Shown: positions 15,869-25,607, numbered from the stretch's first letter. The stretch is 64,000 bases of DNA from Flavobacteriales bacterium (GCA_020635455.1 JACJZT010000002.1:62001-126000), one strand, 5' to 3'. Numbers and translations: made by a program. The notes: generated from the letters alone by a model not told the origin.

Positions 15869-17062
15869 ATGAAGAATTTACTTGCCTTAAGCCTTATAAT
15901 CTTAACCAATATTTTTTTTGTTTTTGGAAAGGATGCGGACACAAGTCTTCAAAGGAAATATAGTTTTGGTGCCTTTAACAATTATGATCTAAGAAATTCC
16001 TCAACCAATTTTATTGGAACCTACAGAATTCTGAACGATGCATTTAATGCCTTTGCAGAAAAAAATCTGAATACCGGCGCCGCAAATATTGCAAAAGGAT
16101 TTTTTGCTTTTGGCACAAACTATCTAACAATGCTCTGGTCACATGAAATGGGGCATTACATAAGAGCAAAACAAGTTGGTGGTAAATTTAACATTCATAA
16201 TTTCGGCTTACCGGTTCCGTACACAACAGCAACTTTGCCGAACGATATCACCTTAAGCAACGAAGCTATTTTCGTTACGGCAGGTTTTGAAGTGAATTAC
16301 TTAAATATAAGGTCATTGCAATCCGAATTTATAAGACAAAACGGAATGTGGAACGAAGACCTTTCCCTGGCTTTTGCCAACAGGATCATGTACCCTATTT
16401 ATACAAGTTTGATTGTACCCATTGACCCGGAAAAAAAGGATGTCTGGATAAATACAGCGGGTGATCCTGTACATTATATTTTACCGGTTTTTAAATTATA
16501 TTCCGGCAATGAGGTGTTTATTCATGACAGTTTGGTTAACCCAAAACTGGTAAAGTTCTACAATCAGTCTGCAATTTTCGGATCGGTGTTAAATTTCTTT
16601 GATCCCCAATTTTATAGAGAAATAGGCGCTTCTTTTGGTAAAAAGTCCAAAAACAGAAAGCCCTTTTTTTTAATAGGAAATTATCAGAATGGCTGGACCT
16701 ATGGCACTCTGTTCAATGCATCACCTCTGGGTTATGAACTATATTTTCAAAATTACCTGCATCTGAACGGTAGTCAATTCGGATTGTATTTGAAATATGG
16801 CAGACCCTTTAAGAATCTGGGAACCGGATTGAAGATCAATGATCTATTGAATTATAAAAGTCTCAAAGCAGACCTTCTCGCAGAATTCTGGGATCAGGAT
16901 ATATTTGGTAAAGGAGTTTCAATGGAGGTGCAGGGTTGTTGGAAATTTAACAATGTAATTGGAATCAATTTTACGGCAGGTTACAAAAGCAAAGGGTATG
17001 TTCTCGGAAAGCAGCTTTCCGGTGGTCCGAATATTGGACTTGGAATAACCTTGTTCCGGTGA
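15869..17062 (+). CDS. Probable outer-membrane protein with zinc-peptidase-like HEMGH motif
   Basis: This 397-residue protein has a signal peptide (NLLALSLIILTNIFFVFG). HEMGH at residues 92-96 inside LWSHEMGHYIRAKQVGG is an HExxH zinc site, and the downstream blocks SNEAIFVTAGFEVNY could supply a third ligand. The second half (about 250-397) has alternating aromatic strands (FLIGNYQNGWTYG, FGLYLKYGRPF, GINFTAGYKSKG) and ends LGITLFR, as barrel proteins do. HExxH within a barrel-like protein is not a family I can name. The gene is monocistronic between a terminator and a separate promoter region. It may be a membrane metalloprotease, or the motif may be structural. Confidence 0.75.
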   Translation: MKNLLALSLIILTNIFFVFGKDADTSLQRKYSFGAFNNYDLRNSSTNFIGTYRILNDAFNAFAEKNLNTGAANIAKGFFAFGTNYLTMLWSHEMGHYIRAKQVGGKFNIHNFGLPVPYTTATLPNDITLSNEAIFVTAGFEVNYLNIRSLQSEFIRQNGMWNEDLSLAFANRIMYPIYTSLIVPIDPEKKDVWINTAGDPVHYILPVFKLYSGNEVFIHDSLVNPKLVKFYNQSAIFGSVLNFFDPQFYREIGASFGKKSKNRKPFFLIGNYQNGWTYGTLFNASPLGYELYFQNYLHLNGSQFGLYLKYGRPFKNLGTGLKINDLLNYKSLKADLLAEFWDQDIFGKGVSMEVQGCWKFNNVIGINFTAGYKSKGYVLGKQLSGGPNIGLGITLFR

Positions 17063-17133
17063 TCGGTACTTATGCCTTTGAATGTTGAGTTTAATTCCCA
17101 ATAAATTATCGTAATATAAAAGAATATTTCTCG

Positions 17134-17149
17134 TGTGACTTTAGTCACT
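17134..17149. promoter_or_regulatory. Candidate Crp/Fnr-type operator
   Basis: TGTGACTTTAGTCACT contains a perfect 6-2-6 palindrome (17135-17148) and fits TGTGA-N6-TCACa, the classical Crp/Fnr half-site spacing. It lies 45 bp upstream of the ATG at 17194. The TAATTTCG at 17171-17178, one base off the -7 consensus, would put the site near -40. The regulator is not in the window. Confidence 0.35.
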
Positions 17150-17193
17150 AAAATCGAAAATTATTCGCAGTAATTTCGTTAGAAAATTCGTTT

Positions 17194-18813
17194 ATGATAA
17201 AATCACTAAAGTATCTGTTCATACTTTTTACTCTTTTTGTTTCACTTCGTCTTTCAGCGCAAAATGCACCCTTTGACATTCGTCTTGTGCCGGTTAACGT
17301 TTCAGGTCTTGGAGGTCTTCAATCCTTTGCATTCGGACAATACGAAGGAAAATGGTTGATCCTGGGAGGAAGACTCGATGGTTTGCACCGAAGACAGCCC
17401 TTTGCTGCTTTTGACGTTGCAGGGAATAACAACCTAATCATCGTCGTTGATCCCAACCTCAAGAAAGTCTGGACAGCCAATTTGAGCAGCCTCCCGGTTT
17501 CGGTTCAGGAGCAATTAAGTTCAACAAATATAGAGTTTCATCAGGAAGATGATCGCTTATATCTGATCGGTGGATACGGTTTCAACAGTTCAAGTGCTAC
17601 CAGAAAAACCTTCGATAATCTTACGGCAGTTGATGTTCCGGCAGTTATTGATGCTGTAATAAACGGTACTTCTGTTAAGGATCATTTCAGGCAGATCAGT
17701 GATCCTGTTTTTGCAGTAACTGGTGGACATCTTAAAAAGATCAAGGATACATATTACCTGGTGGGTGGCAACAAATTCGATGGCAATTATAACCCAATGG
17801 GCAATCCAACATTTACACAGGTTTATACGGATGCCATCCGCATGTTCAATATTGTGGATGATGGAACAACCTTACAATTCAGCAATTACAAGGAAATTAA
17901 GGACGCTGCCAATTTGCACAGAAGGGATTATAATGCGGTACCGCAGATCCTGCAGGACGGGAAAGAGGGTATCACTGCCTTTTCCGGAGTTTTTCAACCT
18001 TCGGTTGATCTTCCTTTCCTCCACAGCGTAACCATAAACGAAACAGGTTATGCGGTTGATACCGGTTTTCAGCAGTATTACAATCATTATCATTGCGCAG
18101 TTTTACCCTTATACGATGCTCAGCAAAACAACATGCATTCTGTGTTTTTCGGAGGAATTGCCCAATATTTCGACAGTGCAGGAGTTTTGGTTCAGGACAA
18201 TAATGTACCCTTTGTAAAAACCATAGCCAGGGTTAGCCGAAACTCGTCGGGCAAATTGTCTGAGTATAAATTACCGGTTGATATGCCGGGTTTATTAGGA
18301 GCAGGTGCAGAATTTATTTTAAAGGAAGACGTTCCTTGTTATTCAAACGATGTTGTTAAAATGAATGAATTATCGAATGACACCACCTTACTTGGCTATA
18401 TTTTCGGCGGTATTAACAGTCCTGCGCCCAATATTTTCTCTAATAATAACAGTGGTCTCAGTTCTGCAAGCAACACCGTTTTTGAAGTATATCTTATCAA
18501 AAATAAGATCAGCACCGGAATTCACAAATTGAATCCGCAAAGCACAGGTTCCCTGAAAATGCAAATATCCCCGAATCCTTCAAAAGGACAGATCCGGATT
18601 CAATTTGATCTGCAGAAAGGATCCGAAGTTAAGGTTAGTCTTTACGATGTTAATGGCAAAAAGATCGAAGAAAACAAACTGGAGCACCTTCAGGCCGGAA
18701 TGCAGGTTTTTATACAAACCATTGATCAAAGTTTAACCGGTTCGGTTTATTATTTAACCCTTGAAACCCCTTACGAAACGGCCACACAAAAACTGGTCAT
18801 TAAAAACGAATAA
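17194..18813 (+). CDS. Kelch-like secreted protein with T9SS type A sorting domain
   Basis: This 539-residue protein has a signal peptide (FILFTLFVSLRLSAQ). The central part has kelch-like motifs with double Gly: GKWLILGGRL, DRLYLIGGYGF, DTYYLVGGNKF, HSVFFGGIAQY and LGYIFGGIN, suggesting a beta-propeller at residues about 40-430. Its last 85 residues (QISPNPSKGQIRIQFDLQ, then SLYDVNGKKI and VYYLTLET) are a type A T9SS sorting domain, so it goes to the cell surface or medium. The gene stands between two metal-type TonB receptor clusters, with a possible Crp/Fnr site upstream. The biochemical role is unknown. Confidence 0.88.
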   Translation: MIKSLKYLFILFTLFVSLRLSAQNAPFDIRLVPVNVSGLGGLQSFAFGQYEGKWLILGGRLDGLHRRQPFAAFDVAGNNNLIIVVDPNLKKVWTANLSSLPVSVQEQLSSTNIEFHQEDDRLYLIGGYGFNSSSATRKTFDNLTAVDVPAVIDAVINGTSVKDHFRQISDPVFAVTGGHLKKIKDTYYLVGGNKFDGNYNPMGNPTFTQVYTDAIRMFNIVDDGTTLQFSNYKEIKDAANLHRRDYNAVPQILQDGKEGITAFSGVFQPSVDLPFLHSVTINETGYAVDTGFQQYYNHYHCAVLPLYDAQQNNMHSVFFGGIAQYFDSAGVLVQDNNVPFVKTIARVSRNSSGKLSEYKLPVDMPGLLGAGAEFILKEDVPCYSNDVVKMNELSNDTTLLGYIFGGINSPAPNIFSNNNSGLSSASNTVFEVYLIKNKISTGIHKLNPQSTGSLKMQISPNPSKGQIRIQFDLQKGSEVKVSLYDVNGKKIEENKLEHLQAGMQVFIQTIDQSLTGSVYYLTLETPYETATQKLVIKNE

Positions 18814-18918
18814 GGTTCGCGTAACATCTTTCAAATTTTAATATGTTCATTTCAAAATAAAGAACAGACAGGATGATGTAACCAGAATAAAGGAAAGCTT
18901 ATTATCCTTAAAAGTTTA

Positions 18919-18926
18919 TATCTTTG
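18919..18926 (+). promoter_or_regulatory. -7 box for the second TonB receptor cluster
   Basis: TATCTTTG is an exact TAnnTTTG match, 28 bases before the TTG start of the Cys/His-rich gene. No clear -33 partner is seen. Confidence 0.45.
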
Positions 18927-18954
18927 ACGATAGGTTAACCCTTTTCGATTTCCT

Positions 18955-19317
18955 TTGAAATTTACATTCAGAATTGATGGACTGATTTGTTTGGTGATCT
19001 ACACGCTGAGCGTGCTGCCGGTTAGCATATACCATCAGCATCACAATGCATTAATATCCTTTGATAAGGCAAGCCGCTGTGAAAAGGTTATTTATTTTGG
19101 TGAAAAGGATGATGTCTGCACTCACAAACAGCATCTCAGTAATGTGTTGGAAAAATGTTCCTTATGTGAACATCATCAGGGTAAAACACACCTTCAATTA
19201 TCATATTTATTACCGGAGGAGGTCCAAATCGGTTTTTTCTTTTCCGATTCATTCAAAAGAAATATAGCATCCAATGCACAATTAGCCTTTCTCAACAGAG
19301 GACCACCGATAGTTTGA
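18955..19317 (+). CDS. Small Cys/His-rich protein ahead of a TonB receptor
   Basis: This 120-residue protein starts with TTG, since no ATG is available in frame. It has one hydrophobic segment (residues about 8-25), then HQHH, CTHKQHL and a CSLCEHHQGKTH block with many possible metal ligands. It ends in NRGPPIV, a tail also seen in small proteins next to Bacteroidota metal receptors. I infer a periplasmic metal-binding partner for the receptor 68 bp downstream. No named family is assigned. It could also be a metal-responsive peptide with regulatory function. Confidence 0.7.
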   Translation: MKFTFRIDGLICLVIYTLSVLPVSIYHQHHNALISFDKASRCEKVIYFGEKDDVCTHKQHLSNVLEKCSLCEHHQGKTHLQLSYLLPEEVQIGFFFSDSFKRNIASNAQLAFLNRGPPIV

Positions 19318-19385
19318 TTCTTTAATCCCTTTTTGTTCGCATTTAATTGCCGGACATTTTTTACTTAAAATTTTAAAGATCAAAA

Positions 19386-21788
19386 ATGATTAGGATCAAA
19401 TTAATTTTATTGGTTGTATGCCTTATTACAACCCTAACAGCATTTTCACAATATACACTCTCGGGCAATGTAAAAGATGAAAATAAGAATATGGATCTCG
19501 GTGGAGTTGTTTTTTATGTATCAGATCTTAAAACAGCAACCTCTACCGATGAACAGGGAAATTACAAAATACCCGATCTCAAAAAGGGTACATACTTAAT
19601 TGAAATAAGTTTTGTGGGGTATAAAACTCTGGTATATCAAGTCAATGTAACCACAGACACAGTGATCAATTTCACCATGAGTACTACTATAAAAGAACTC
19701 AATGAAGTAATTGTAACGGGGGTAACGAGATCGACAGAGTCGAAATTAAGCCCCATAATCGTAAAATCCATTGACAATCTTTCCTTTAATCAAGGCACAT
19801 CAAGCAACCTGATCGATGGACTGAAAAACACTCCGGGGGTAAGCCAGATCACCTCCGGTGCTGCCATCTCCAAACCGGTTATCCGGGGATTGGGCTACAA
19901 CCGAGTTATTACACTAAACAATGGTATCCGGCAGGAAGGCCAGCAATGGGGTGATGAACATGGCATTGAGATCGATGAATATTCGGTAGGAAGGATAGAG
20001 ATCGTTAAGGGACCGGGCAGCCTGATGTATGGGTCGGATGGAATTGCCGGTGTACTCAACTTTATTGCACCAAAATCACCTCCGGCAGGTGAAATGAAAA
20101 CTAAACTTCTTGCAAATTATCAAAGCAATAACAATCTGATCGGATATTCAGTCTCAAATTCGGGCAACATAAAAGGAATTCAATGGTTAGGGAGGTTTAG
20201 TAATAAGTTTGCCGGAAACTATGAAAATGCTTACGACGGTAAGGTCTTTAACTCAGGTTTTCGGGAGTTTAACGGAAATCTTTTTCTGGGGATCCGGAAA
20301 AATTGGGGACATACTCATTTAAACCTTAGCAATTATAATACTCTCCTGAATTTACCGGAAGGCGAAAGAGATAGTCTGGGTAATTTTATATTCGTTAATT
20401 CCGGGGGGCAAGAGGTTACTGCTTTAACGAACGATCTAAAGGGGTATACTATTGGAATTCCCCATCAGTTAGTGAATCATTTCAGGGTTGCCTCGAATTC
20501 TTATTTTATACTCAATAAAGGAACACTGCTTGCAGATCTTGGTTATCAATGCAATAAGCGAAAGGAATTTGGCGACCCGGTTCAGATTAACGACATTTCC
20601 CTGTTTTTCAATTTAAACACCTTTAATTACAACCTGAGGTATAATTTTAAGAAGGTTAAAGGTTGGGAAACCTCGACCGGTTTAAGCGGAATGCTGCAGT
20701 TTAATGCCAATAAAGGCCTGGAATTTTTAATTCCCGACTATTCTTTATTCGATGCCGGCATGTTCATTTTTACTCAAAAAAAAGTCAGGAAGTTTATGCT
20801 TGCCGGTGGTATACGGTTTGATAACCGAAATATGCTGACCAGGGAATTGTTTCTCGATAGCGCAGGAAATCCTTCAAAGGCAGGAGATCCAGAGGCCATT
20901 CTTAAATTTGAAAAGATCTCTCAATCCTATAGTGGTTTTTCCGGTAGTCTTGGGATCTCATATCAAATGACCAAAAGTTCAACCGTGAAATTCAATCTCT
21001 CACAAGGTTTTAGAGCCCCCGCAATATCCGAATTGTCTTCAAATGGCAGGCATGAGGGTGCGTTCAGATATGAAATTGGTAATGCAGGTTTAAGGTCAGA
21101 GATCAGTCGACAGATGGATCTGGCATTCTTGTATAATACAGATCATCTTACCTTTGAAATTACTCCGTTTACAAATTTTATCGACAATTTCATTTATGTT
21201 GAAAAACTAAGAGGTTCCTCCGGTAAAGATAGCATACCTGATCCTGATGAACCGGCTCCGGCGTTTAAGTTTACATCCGGAAATGCAATCTTATATGGAG
21301 GTGAACTGTACATTGATATTCATCCGCATCCGCTTGACTGGTTACATCTTGAAAATTCATTTTCTTATGTGCGGGCACAACAAACTTCGCGACCGGATAG
21401 CTTAAAGAATCTTCCTTTTATACCTGCACCAAAATACAGAGGAGAAATTAAAGCCGGTTTGATGAAAAAAGGTAACAAATTAAAAAACGCATATTTGATG
21501 TTTGCTGTGGATCATTATTTTGCTCAAAACAATGTACACAGTGCTTTTGGAACTGAAACCGCCACTCCGGCTTACACCTTATTAAGTGCGGGGCTTGGAG
21601 GCGATCTGAATTTTATTAAGAGAAAAAAGGAACTTACCTTTATTTTTAATCTTGAAAACATTATGGATGTTGCGTATCAGAACCACCTCAGTCGGCTTAA
21701 ATACGGTCCTGTAAACCAGGCATCGGGTCGCACCGGAATGTTTAACATGGGACGAAACATAAGCCTGAAATTGATCTTTAACCTTTAG
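19386..21788 (+). CDS. TonB-dependent receptor with CarboxypepD-regulatory-like domain, metal type
   Basis: This 800-residue outer-membrane receptor has a signal peptide (LLVVCLITTLTAFSQ), an N-terminal beta-sandwich (about 22-105: YTLSGNVKDENKNMDLGG, GNYKIPDLKKGTY, FVGYKTL), a plug (about 120-235: LIDGLKNTPGVSQI, RIEIVKGPGSLMYGSDGIA) and a barrel ending in KLIFNL. QQWGDEHGIEID (plug, about 188-199) is close to the zinc-receptor pattern and parallels QQWQDEHG in the receptor at 12.7 kb. The two share the same motif order, but only this one has the extra N-terminal domain. It is preceded by the Cys/His-rich gene and followed after 3 bp by a secreted protein gene. A metal substrate is inferred. 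Confidence 0.9.
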   Translation: MIRIKLILLVVCLITTLTAFSQYTLSGNVKDENKNMDLGGVVFYVSDLKTATSTDEQGNYKIPDLKKGTYLIEISFVGYKTLVYQVNVTTDTVINFTMSTTIKELNEVIVTGVTRSTESKLSPIIVKSIDNLSFNQGTSSNLIDGLKNTPGVSQITSGAAISKPVIRGLGYNRVITLNNGIRQEGQQWGDEHGIEIDEYSVGRIEIVKGPGSLMYGSDGIAGVLNFIAPKSPPAGEMKTKLLANYQSNNNLIGYSVSNSGNIKGIQWLGRFSNKFAGNYENAYDGKVFNSGFREFNGNLFLGIRKNWGHTHLNLSNYNTLLNLPEGERDSLGNFIFVNSGGQEVTALTNDLKGYTIGIPHQLVNHFRVASNSYFILNKGTLLADLGYQCNKRKEFGDPVQINDISLFFNLNTFNYNLRYNFKKVKGWETSTGLSGMLQFNANKGLEFLIPDYSLFDAGMFIFTQKKVRKFMLAGGIRFDNRNMLTRELFLDSAGNPSKAGDPEAILKFEKISQSYSGFSGSLGISYQMTKSSTVKFNLSQGFRAPAISELSSNGRHEGAFRYEIGNAGLRSEISRQMDLAFLYNTDHLTFEITPFTNFIDNFIYVEKLRGSSGKDSIPDPDEPAPAFKFTSGNAILYGGELYIDIHPHPLDWLHLENSFSYVRAQQTSRPDSLKNLPFIPAPKYRGEIKAGLMKKGNKLKNAYLMFAVDHYFAQNNVHSAFGTETATPAYTLLSAGLGGDLNFIKRKKELTFIFNLENIMDVAYQNHLSRLKYGPVNQASGRTGMFNMGRNISLKLIFNL

Positions 21789-21791
21789 CAA

Positions 21792-22532
21792 ATGAAATTT
21801 TCTTATCTGATAAATAAACCCAAAACGGATTTCTCAAAGAAATTTCTGTTGGTTCTTTCAGCGTTTACATTTTTTTATGCGGTGGGAATGGATGCCAGGG
21901 AAATGCCATCATCAAAAGATAAATTGCACCCGGCAGATCCGGTAGATGGTTGCCGGGTGTGTATGGACAGTATTCCCAAAGAGAACATTGTTGCAAGGTT
22001 TTATGAACCCGACATTATTATTTACAAGTCGAAACATTTTGATTATAACCCTGGTCAGGCCTTGTACATCCGGTACACAAAAGGAACCGAAACAAAAGAA
22101 GCTTTTTTATTTGGCGACAATATGGTTTATGTCAACAACCTTGTGATCGATACCATAAGTCTGATTCCCGGAAAGACCCCTCAGTTGAGCATTGATTTGT
22201 TTGCATCCGGATCGCATTCATACGGGATGAATGGGGGGTGGAACCTTGAATACAGATTTTTTGGTATTTGGGATCTGAACAAAATGAAAGAAGTATTTAG
22301 CGCGTTTCCTTCCTATCACTCTTATTCGAGTGAAACGGAAACTACGGATTCCGACAGTATACTTTCTGTGGAGTCGGTTTGTGATTACTCTTACACTCTA
22401 AGCTTGAACAGAGGTAAAAAAGAGATCGTCATAGAAAACATACAATTTACCAGGGAAGGAGAGTGTAGCGAAGCTCCCGATAAGGAAACCGGGACTTACA
22501 GATTTGAAAATGGTTCATTTAAAAAATTGTAG
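21792..22532 (+). CDS. Secreted hypothetical protein coupled to the TonB receptor
   Basis: This 246-residue protein has an N-terminal hydrophobic segment (FLLVLSAFTFFYAVGMDA) that looks like a signal peptide, although preceded by a long basic n-region. It contains CRVCMD early and single Cys near VCDYSY and GECSE, so disulphide or metal contacts are possible. No family was recognised. It starts 3 bases after the receptor stop, so it is in the same transcript and probably acts with the receptor in the periplasm. Residues about 165-195 are rich in Ser, Thr and Asp. Confidence 0.75.
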   Translation: MKFSYLINKPKTDFSKKFLLVLSAFTFFYAVGMDAREMPSSKDKLHPADPVDGCRVCMDSIPKENIVARFYEPDIIIYKSKHFDYNPGQALYIRYTKGTETKEAFLFGDNMVYVNNLVIDTISLIPGKTPQLSIDLFASGSHSYGMNGGWNLEYRFFGIWDLNKMKEVFSAFPSYHSYSSETETTDSDSILSVESVCDYSYTLSLNRGKKEIVIENIQFTREGECSEAPDKETGTYRFENGSFKKL

Positions 22533-22681
22533 CTAAACAAACTTAATTTATACTTTATCCTTCAAAACCGGTGTAAATAAATAATCAAAGAATTTACTTG
22601 GCTATTGCAGTTGAGGTTCTCTTCTGAGGGCGCATCCTATAATAATTGATAATAATTTTATATTATTGCTTAAATAAGTTT

Positions 22682-25426
22682 ATGGCAGTGATCAAAACAC
22701 CCGATCAAAGAATACGGGTATTTATTAGCTCAACCATCGGGGAACTTGCCGAAGAAAGAAAGGCGGCAAGAGAAGGTATTTCCAACCTTAGGTTAATACC
22801 GGTTTTTTTTGAAGCCGGAGCGAGACCTCACCCACCCAGAGATCTTTATTCAGCCTATCTTGAGCAAAGCCATATTTTTTTGGGTATTTATTGGAACAGC
22901 TATGGATGGGTGGCACCAGGCGCAGATATTTCCGGCCTTGAAGATGAATACAGACTTTGCGGTAACAACAAGCCAAAATTAATTTACGTTAAACGATCAG
23001 ACGACAGGCAGGAAAAGCTGAACAAGTTGCTTGAAGATATTGAAAAAAGTGAAACGGCCTGTTACCAGTTTTTCTCAGACGCGGATGAATTGCAGAAATT
23101 AATTGAGAACGATCTTTCGGTATTGATGTCTGAGATCTTTGAAAGTGCTTTGTTAGAAGGTCAGAAAGTAGTAAATGAGTATAACCATCTGGAAGTCGCC
23201 AGAAAATTTTTTGACCTTCCGATCATTAAATCTGATCTAATAGGAAGAGATGAGGACCTCGAGAAAGTTTGCGACCTGATACTCAGAAAGGACGTTAGTT
23301 TGATAACTCTTTTAGGTGCCGGTGGCACTGGTAAAACAACCCTTTCGATTCACATTGGTCACTGTTTAAAGGATCGCTTTAAGGATGGTGTGGTTTTTGT
23401 ACCATTAGCTCCAATAACAGATCATAAATTAACGGCGAGTGTGTTAGCCGATCATTTAGGGCTGCAAGACAGTGGAAAGCAGCCAATGGAAGAAACACTG
23501 ATCGATTTTATGTATGATAAGAAGATTTTACTTATACTGGATAATTTTGAACAAATAATAGAATCTTCCACACTTGTAAGCAATATTATCTCAAGATGCG
23601 GAGATGTAAAGATCGTCATTACAAGCCGAACATCCCTGCACATTCGAAATGAGAGAATATACAATCTTTTGCCATTAATGCTTCCGGAAGAATCCATTCG
23701 TCTGCGTGGAAATGAATTATTGAATTTTCCTGCCACGGCTTTATTCATTGAACGGGCAAAAGAGGTTAATCCTTCTCTCGAATTAAACGAAGATAATTGC
23801 AAAGCAATACTTGAAATTTGTCAGCGAATGGACGGGCTTCCACTTGCTATAGAACTTGCTGCGGCCAGAACCCGGTTTTTTCAGCCGGCAGCATTAATGT
23901 CGAGAATTGATAAGACCCTTGATCTCGTTAATAAAGGTCATAAAGATTTGCCTGAAAGACAGCAAACACTTAGAGCCGCTATAGAATGGAGTTACAACTT
24001 ACTGGGAGAAGAAACCAAAAAGGTTTTCAGACAACTTGGTATTTTTAAGCGTAGCTGGACCCTGGAAGCTGCGGATGTAATCATAAACGGCACAGATCAA
24101 AACAAAGACATTGAAGAACTGACCGAAAGCCTTCTGGATGTTAGTCTCATAAAGCCAATATTGGTTAGCATAAGTGCTGAGCCCAGGTTTAATATGCTGC
24201 AAACCGTACATGAATATGCGTTGGAAAAACTTCTGCAATCGGAAGAAGCAGAAGAGACCAAACGAAGGTATGCCCTGTATTTTTATGAATTGTGCAGATC
24301 TTCGGAATGGGAAATTTGGGATGTAAATTCTCAGGCATGGCTGGATAAGCTTGATTATGAACTTCAGAATATACGGGCTTCCTTTTACATCCTTATTGAA
24401 ATCAAAGAAATTGAAAAGGCCTGGGACCTTTTTTATTACATGGTTAGTTTCTGGACCTTAAAGGGTGGGTATTCCGAAGGTTTGGAATGGGCCAGGTCCG
24501 CAGGTATTGGAGTTCCTGAACATGAGCAACATAAGAACATCAGCGATGCGATAAGAGGCAGAACTTTGGCCTGGGCAGCTCTTGCAAAGTTTATGTTGTT
24601 TCAGATCGAAGATGCTTTCAGCTATTTAAACACAGCACAGGCTTTTCTTGAACATACGGAAGATAAAATTGCTTATGCTTTTGCCCTCACGATCGATGCC
24701 TGTTACGGGGCTTTTATAGGAATCGATTATGTGAATGATAAAATGCTCAAAACCATTCCTTTGGTCAAAGAAGTTAACAATCCTTTTATTACCATTCAAT
24801 TCAGTTCATGGTCGTTCGAGTATTACCGTCAAAAAGGAGAAATTGACACCATCTATAAAAATCTGGATGAAAGCAGGATCCTGGCTATGAACATGAATAA
24901 TTCATATTTGCTGGCAACCATTCTTCTTTCAAAATATAACCTACAACTTGTTGAAGGAAACCTGAACTTTCAGGAGTTGATCAGAGAAGCTACCGAGATC
25001 TATAATATGATGCCGGCCAAAGGATACAACGGAATGAAATCGGCAATGATCAGCATGGTAGCTTATGCTTATTTCCGTCTCGATAGCCCGGAAATATGGG
25101 GGCCGATGTTCAAAGCGCTGGAGTATGCAAGGATAGCAGGAGAAAAAGAGTCTGAACTTTATGGTGTGATGCTTACTTCGGCCGTTTTCAAGAAAGCGGG
25201 AAAAAATGAATTGGCATTAAAAATGTTCGGTTCACTTGAGGAACTTTTGGAAAAAACAAATTATCCACTGATAGGTGCATCGGAATATCAATATAATGAA
25301 GCCAGGGAGATCGTAATGAAAGACTATGTAAAATCTGCCAACGATGCGTTTGAGCAGGGAAGAAAACTTAAACTGGTTGAGGCTATCGTATTGGCATTGA
25401 GCGTTAAAAGTGAATTTACTTCCTGA
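22682..25426 (+). CDS. STAND ATPase: DUF4062, NB-ARC, winged helix and TPR-like C-terminus
   Basis: This 914-residue protein starts at the ATG at 22682 (the upstream frame adds only 12 residues without a family match). Residues 8-155 are DUF4062 (RIRVFISSTIGELAEERKAA, then HIFLGIYWNSYGW). An NB-ARC ATPase follows: Walker A GAGGTGKTT (212-220), Walker B KILLILDNFE (281-290), the sensor KIVITSRTS and the GxP motif GLPLAIELAAAR; a winged helix (LRAAIEWSYNLL, FRQLGIFKRSW) then leads to about 380 residues of helical TPR-like repeats. DUF4062 lies upstream of signalling ATPases; STAND proteins of this plan are often sensors that assemble on ligand binding, sometimes in defence or transcriptional control. 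It stands alone, before accessory genes. No effector domain such as a nuclease is seen. Confidence 0.88.
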   Translation: MAVIKTPDQRIRVFISSTIGELAEERKAAREGISNLRLIPVFFEAGARPHPPRDLYSAYLEQSHIFLGIYWNSYGWVAPGADISGLEDEYRLCGNNKPKLIYVKRSDDRQEKLNKLLEDIEKSETACYQFFSDADELQKLIENDLSVLMSEIFESALLEGQKVVNEYNHLEVARKFFDLPIIKSDLIGRDEDLEKVCDLILRKDVSLITLLGAGGTGKTTLSIHIGHCLKDRFKDGVVFVPLAPITDHKLTASVLADHLGLQDSGKQPMEETLIDFMYDKKILLILDNFEQIIESSTLVSNIISRCGDVKIVITSRTSLHIRNERIYNLLPLMLPEESIRLRGNELLNFPATALFIERAKEVNPSLELNEDNCKAILEICQRMDGLPLAIELAAARTRFFQPAALMSRIDKTLDLVNKGHKDLPERQQTLRAAIEWSYNLLGEETKKVFRQLGIFKRSWTLEAADVIINGTDQNKDIEELTESLLDVSLIKPILVSISAEPRFNMLQTVHEYALEKLLQSEEAEETKRRYALYFYELCRSSEWEIWDVNSQAWLDKLDYELQNIRASFYILIEIKEIEKAWDLFYYMVSFWTLKGGYSEGLEWARSAGIGVPEHEQHKNISDAIRGRTLAWAALAKFMLFQIEDAFSYLNTAQAFLEHTEDKIAYAFALTIDACYGAFIGIDYVNDKMLKTIPLVKEVNNPFITIQFSSWSFEYYRQKGEIDTIYKNLDESRILAMNMNNSYLLATILLSKYNLQLVEGNLNFQELIREATEIYNMMPAKGYNGMKSAMISMVAYAYFRLDSPEIWGPMFKALEYARIAGEKESELYGVMLTSAVFKKAGKNELALKMFGSLEELLEKTNYPLIGASEYQYNEAREIVMKDYVKSANDAFEQGRKLKLVEAIVLALSVKSEFTS

Positions 25427-25607
25427 AAAGATCAGGGAATCGGATCAAAAATGAAGCCATATGGTTGTAAATGGAAGGTATGCTGATTGATATTTGTTCC
25501 TGAATTTTCTTGCCCAGACAATTCCTAATTAGCAAAATTGTTATTGCGATCAATTTCTTGACTTTAAGGATTCAAAAACGTTAATTTACATTCTAAATCA
25601 AGCCATT

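Noticed and set aside
19386..21788. Siderophore receptor call for the second TonB protein
   Set aside because: The QQWGDEHGIEID plug motif and Cys/His-rich neighbour fit a metal (zinc/copper type) receptor better, and no siderophore genes are present.
22646..22681. Start of the STAND ATPase 12 codons upstream of the chosen ATG
   Set aside because: Residues before MAVIKTPDQ have no family match; the DUF4062 fold begins after the later ATG.
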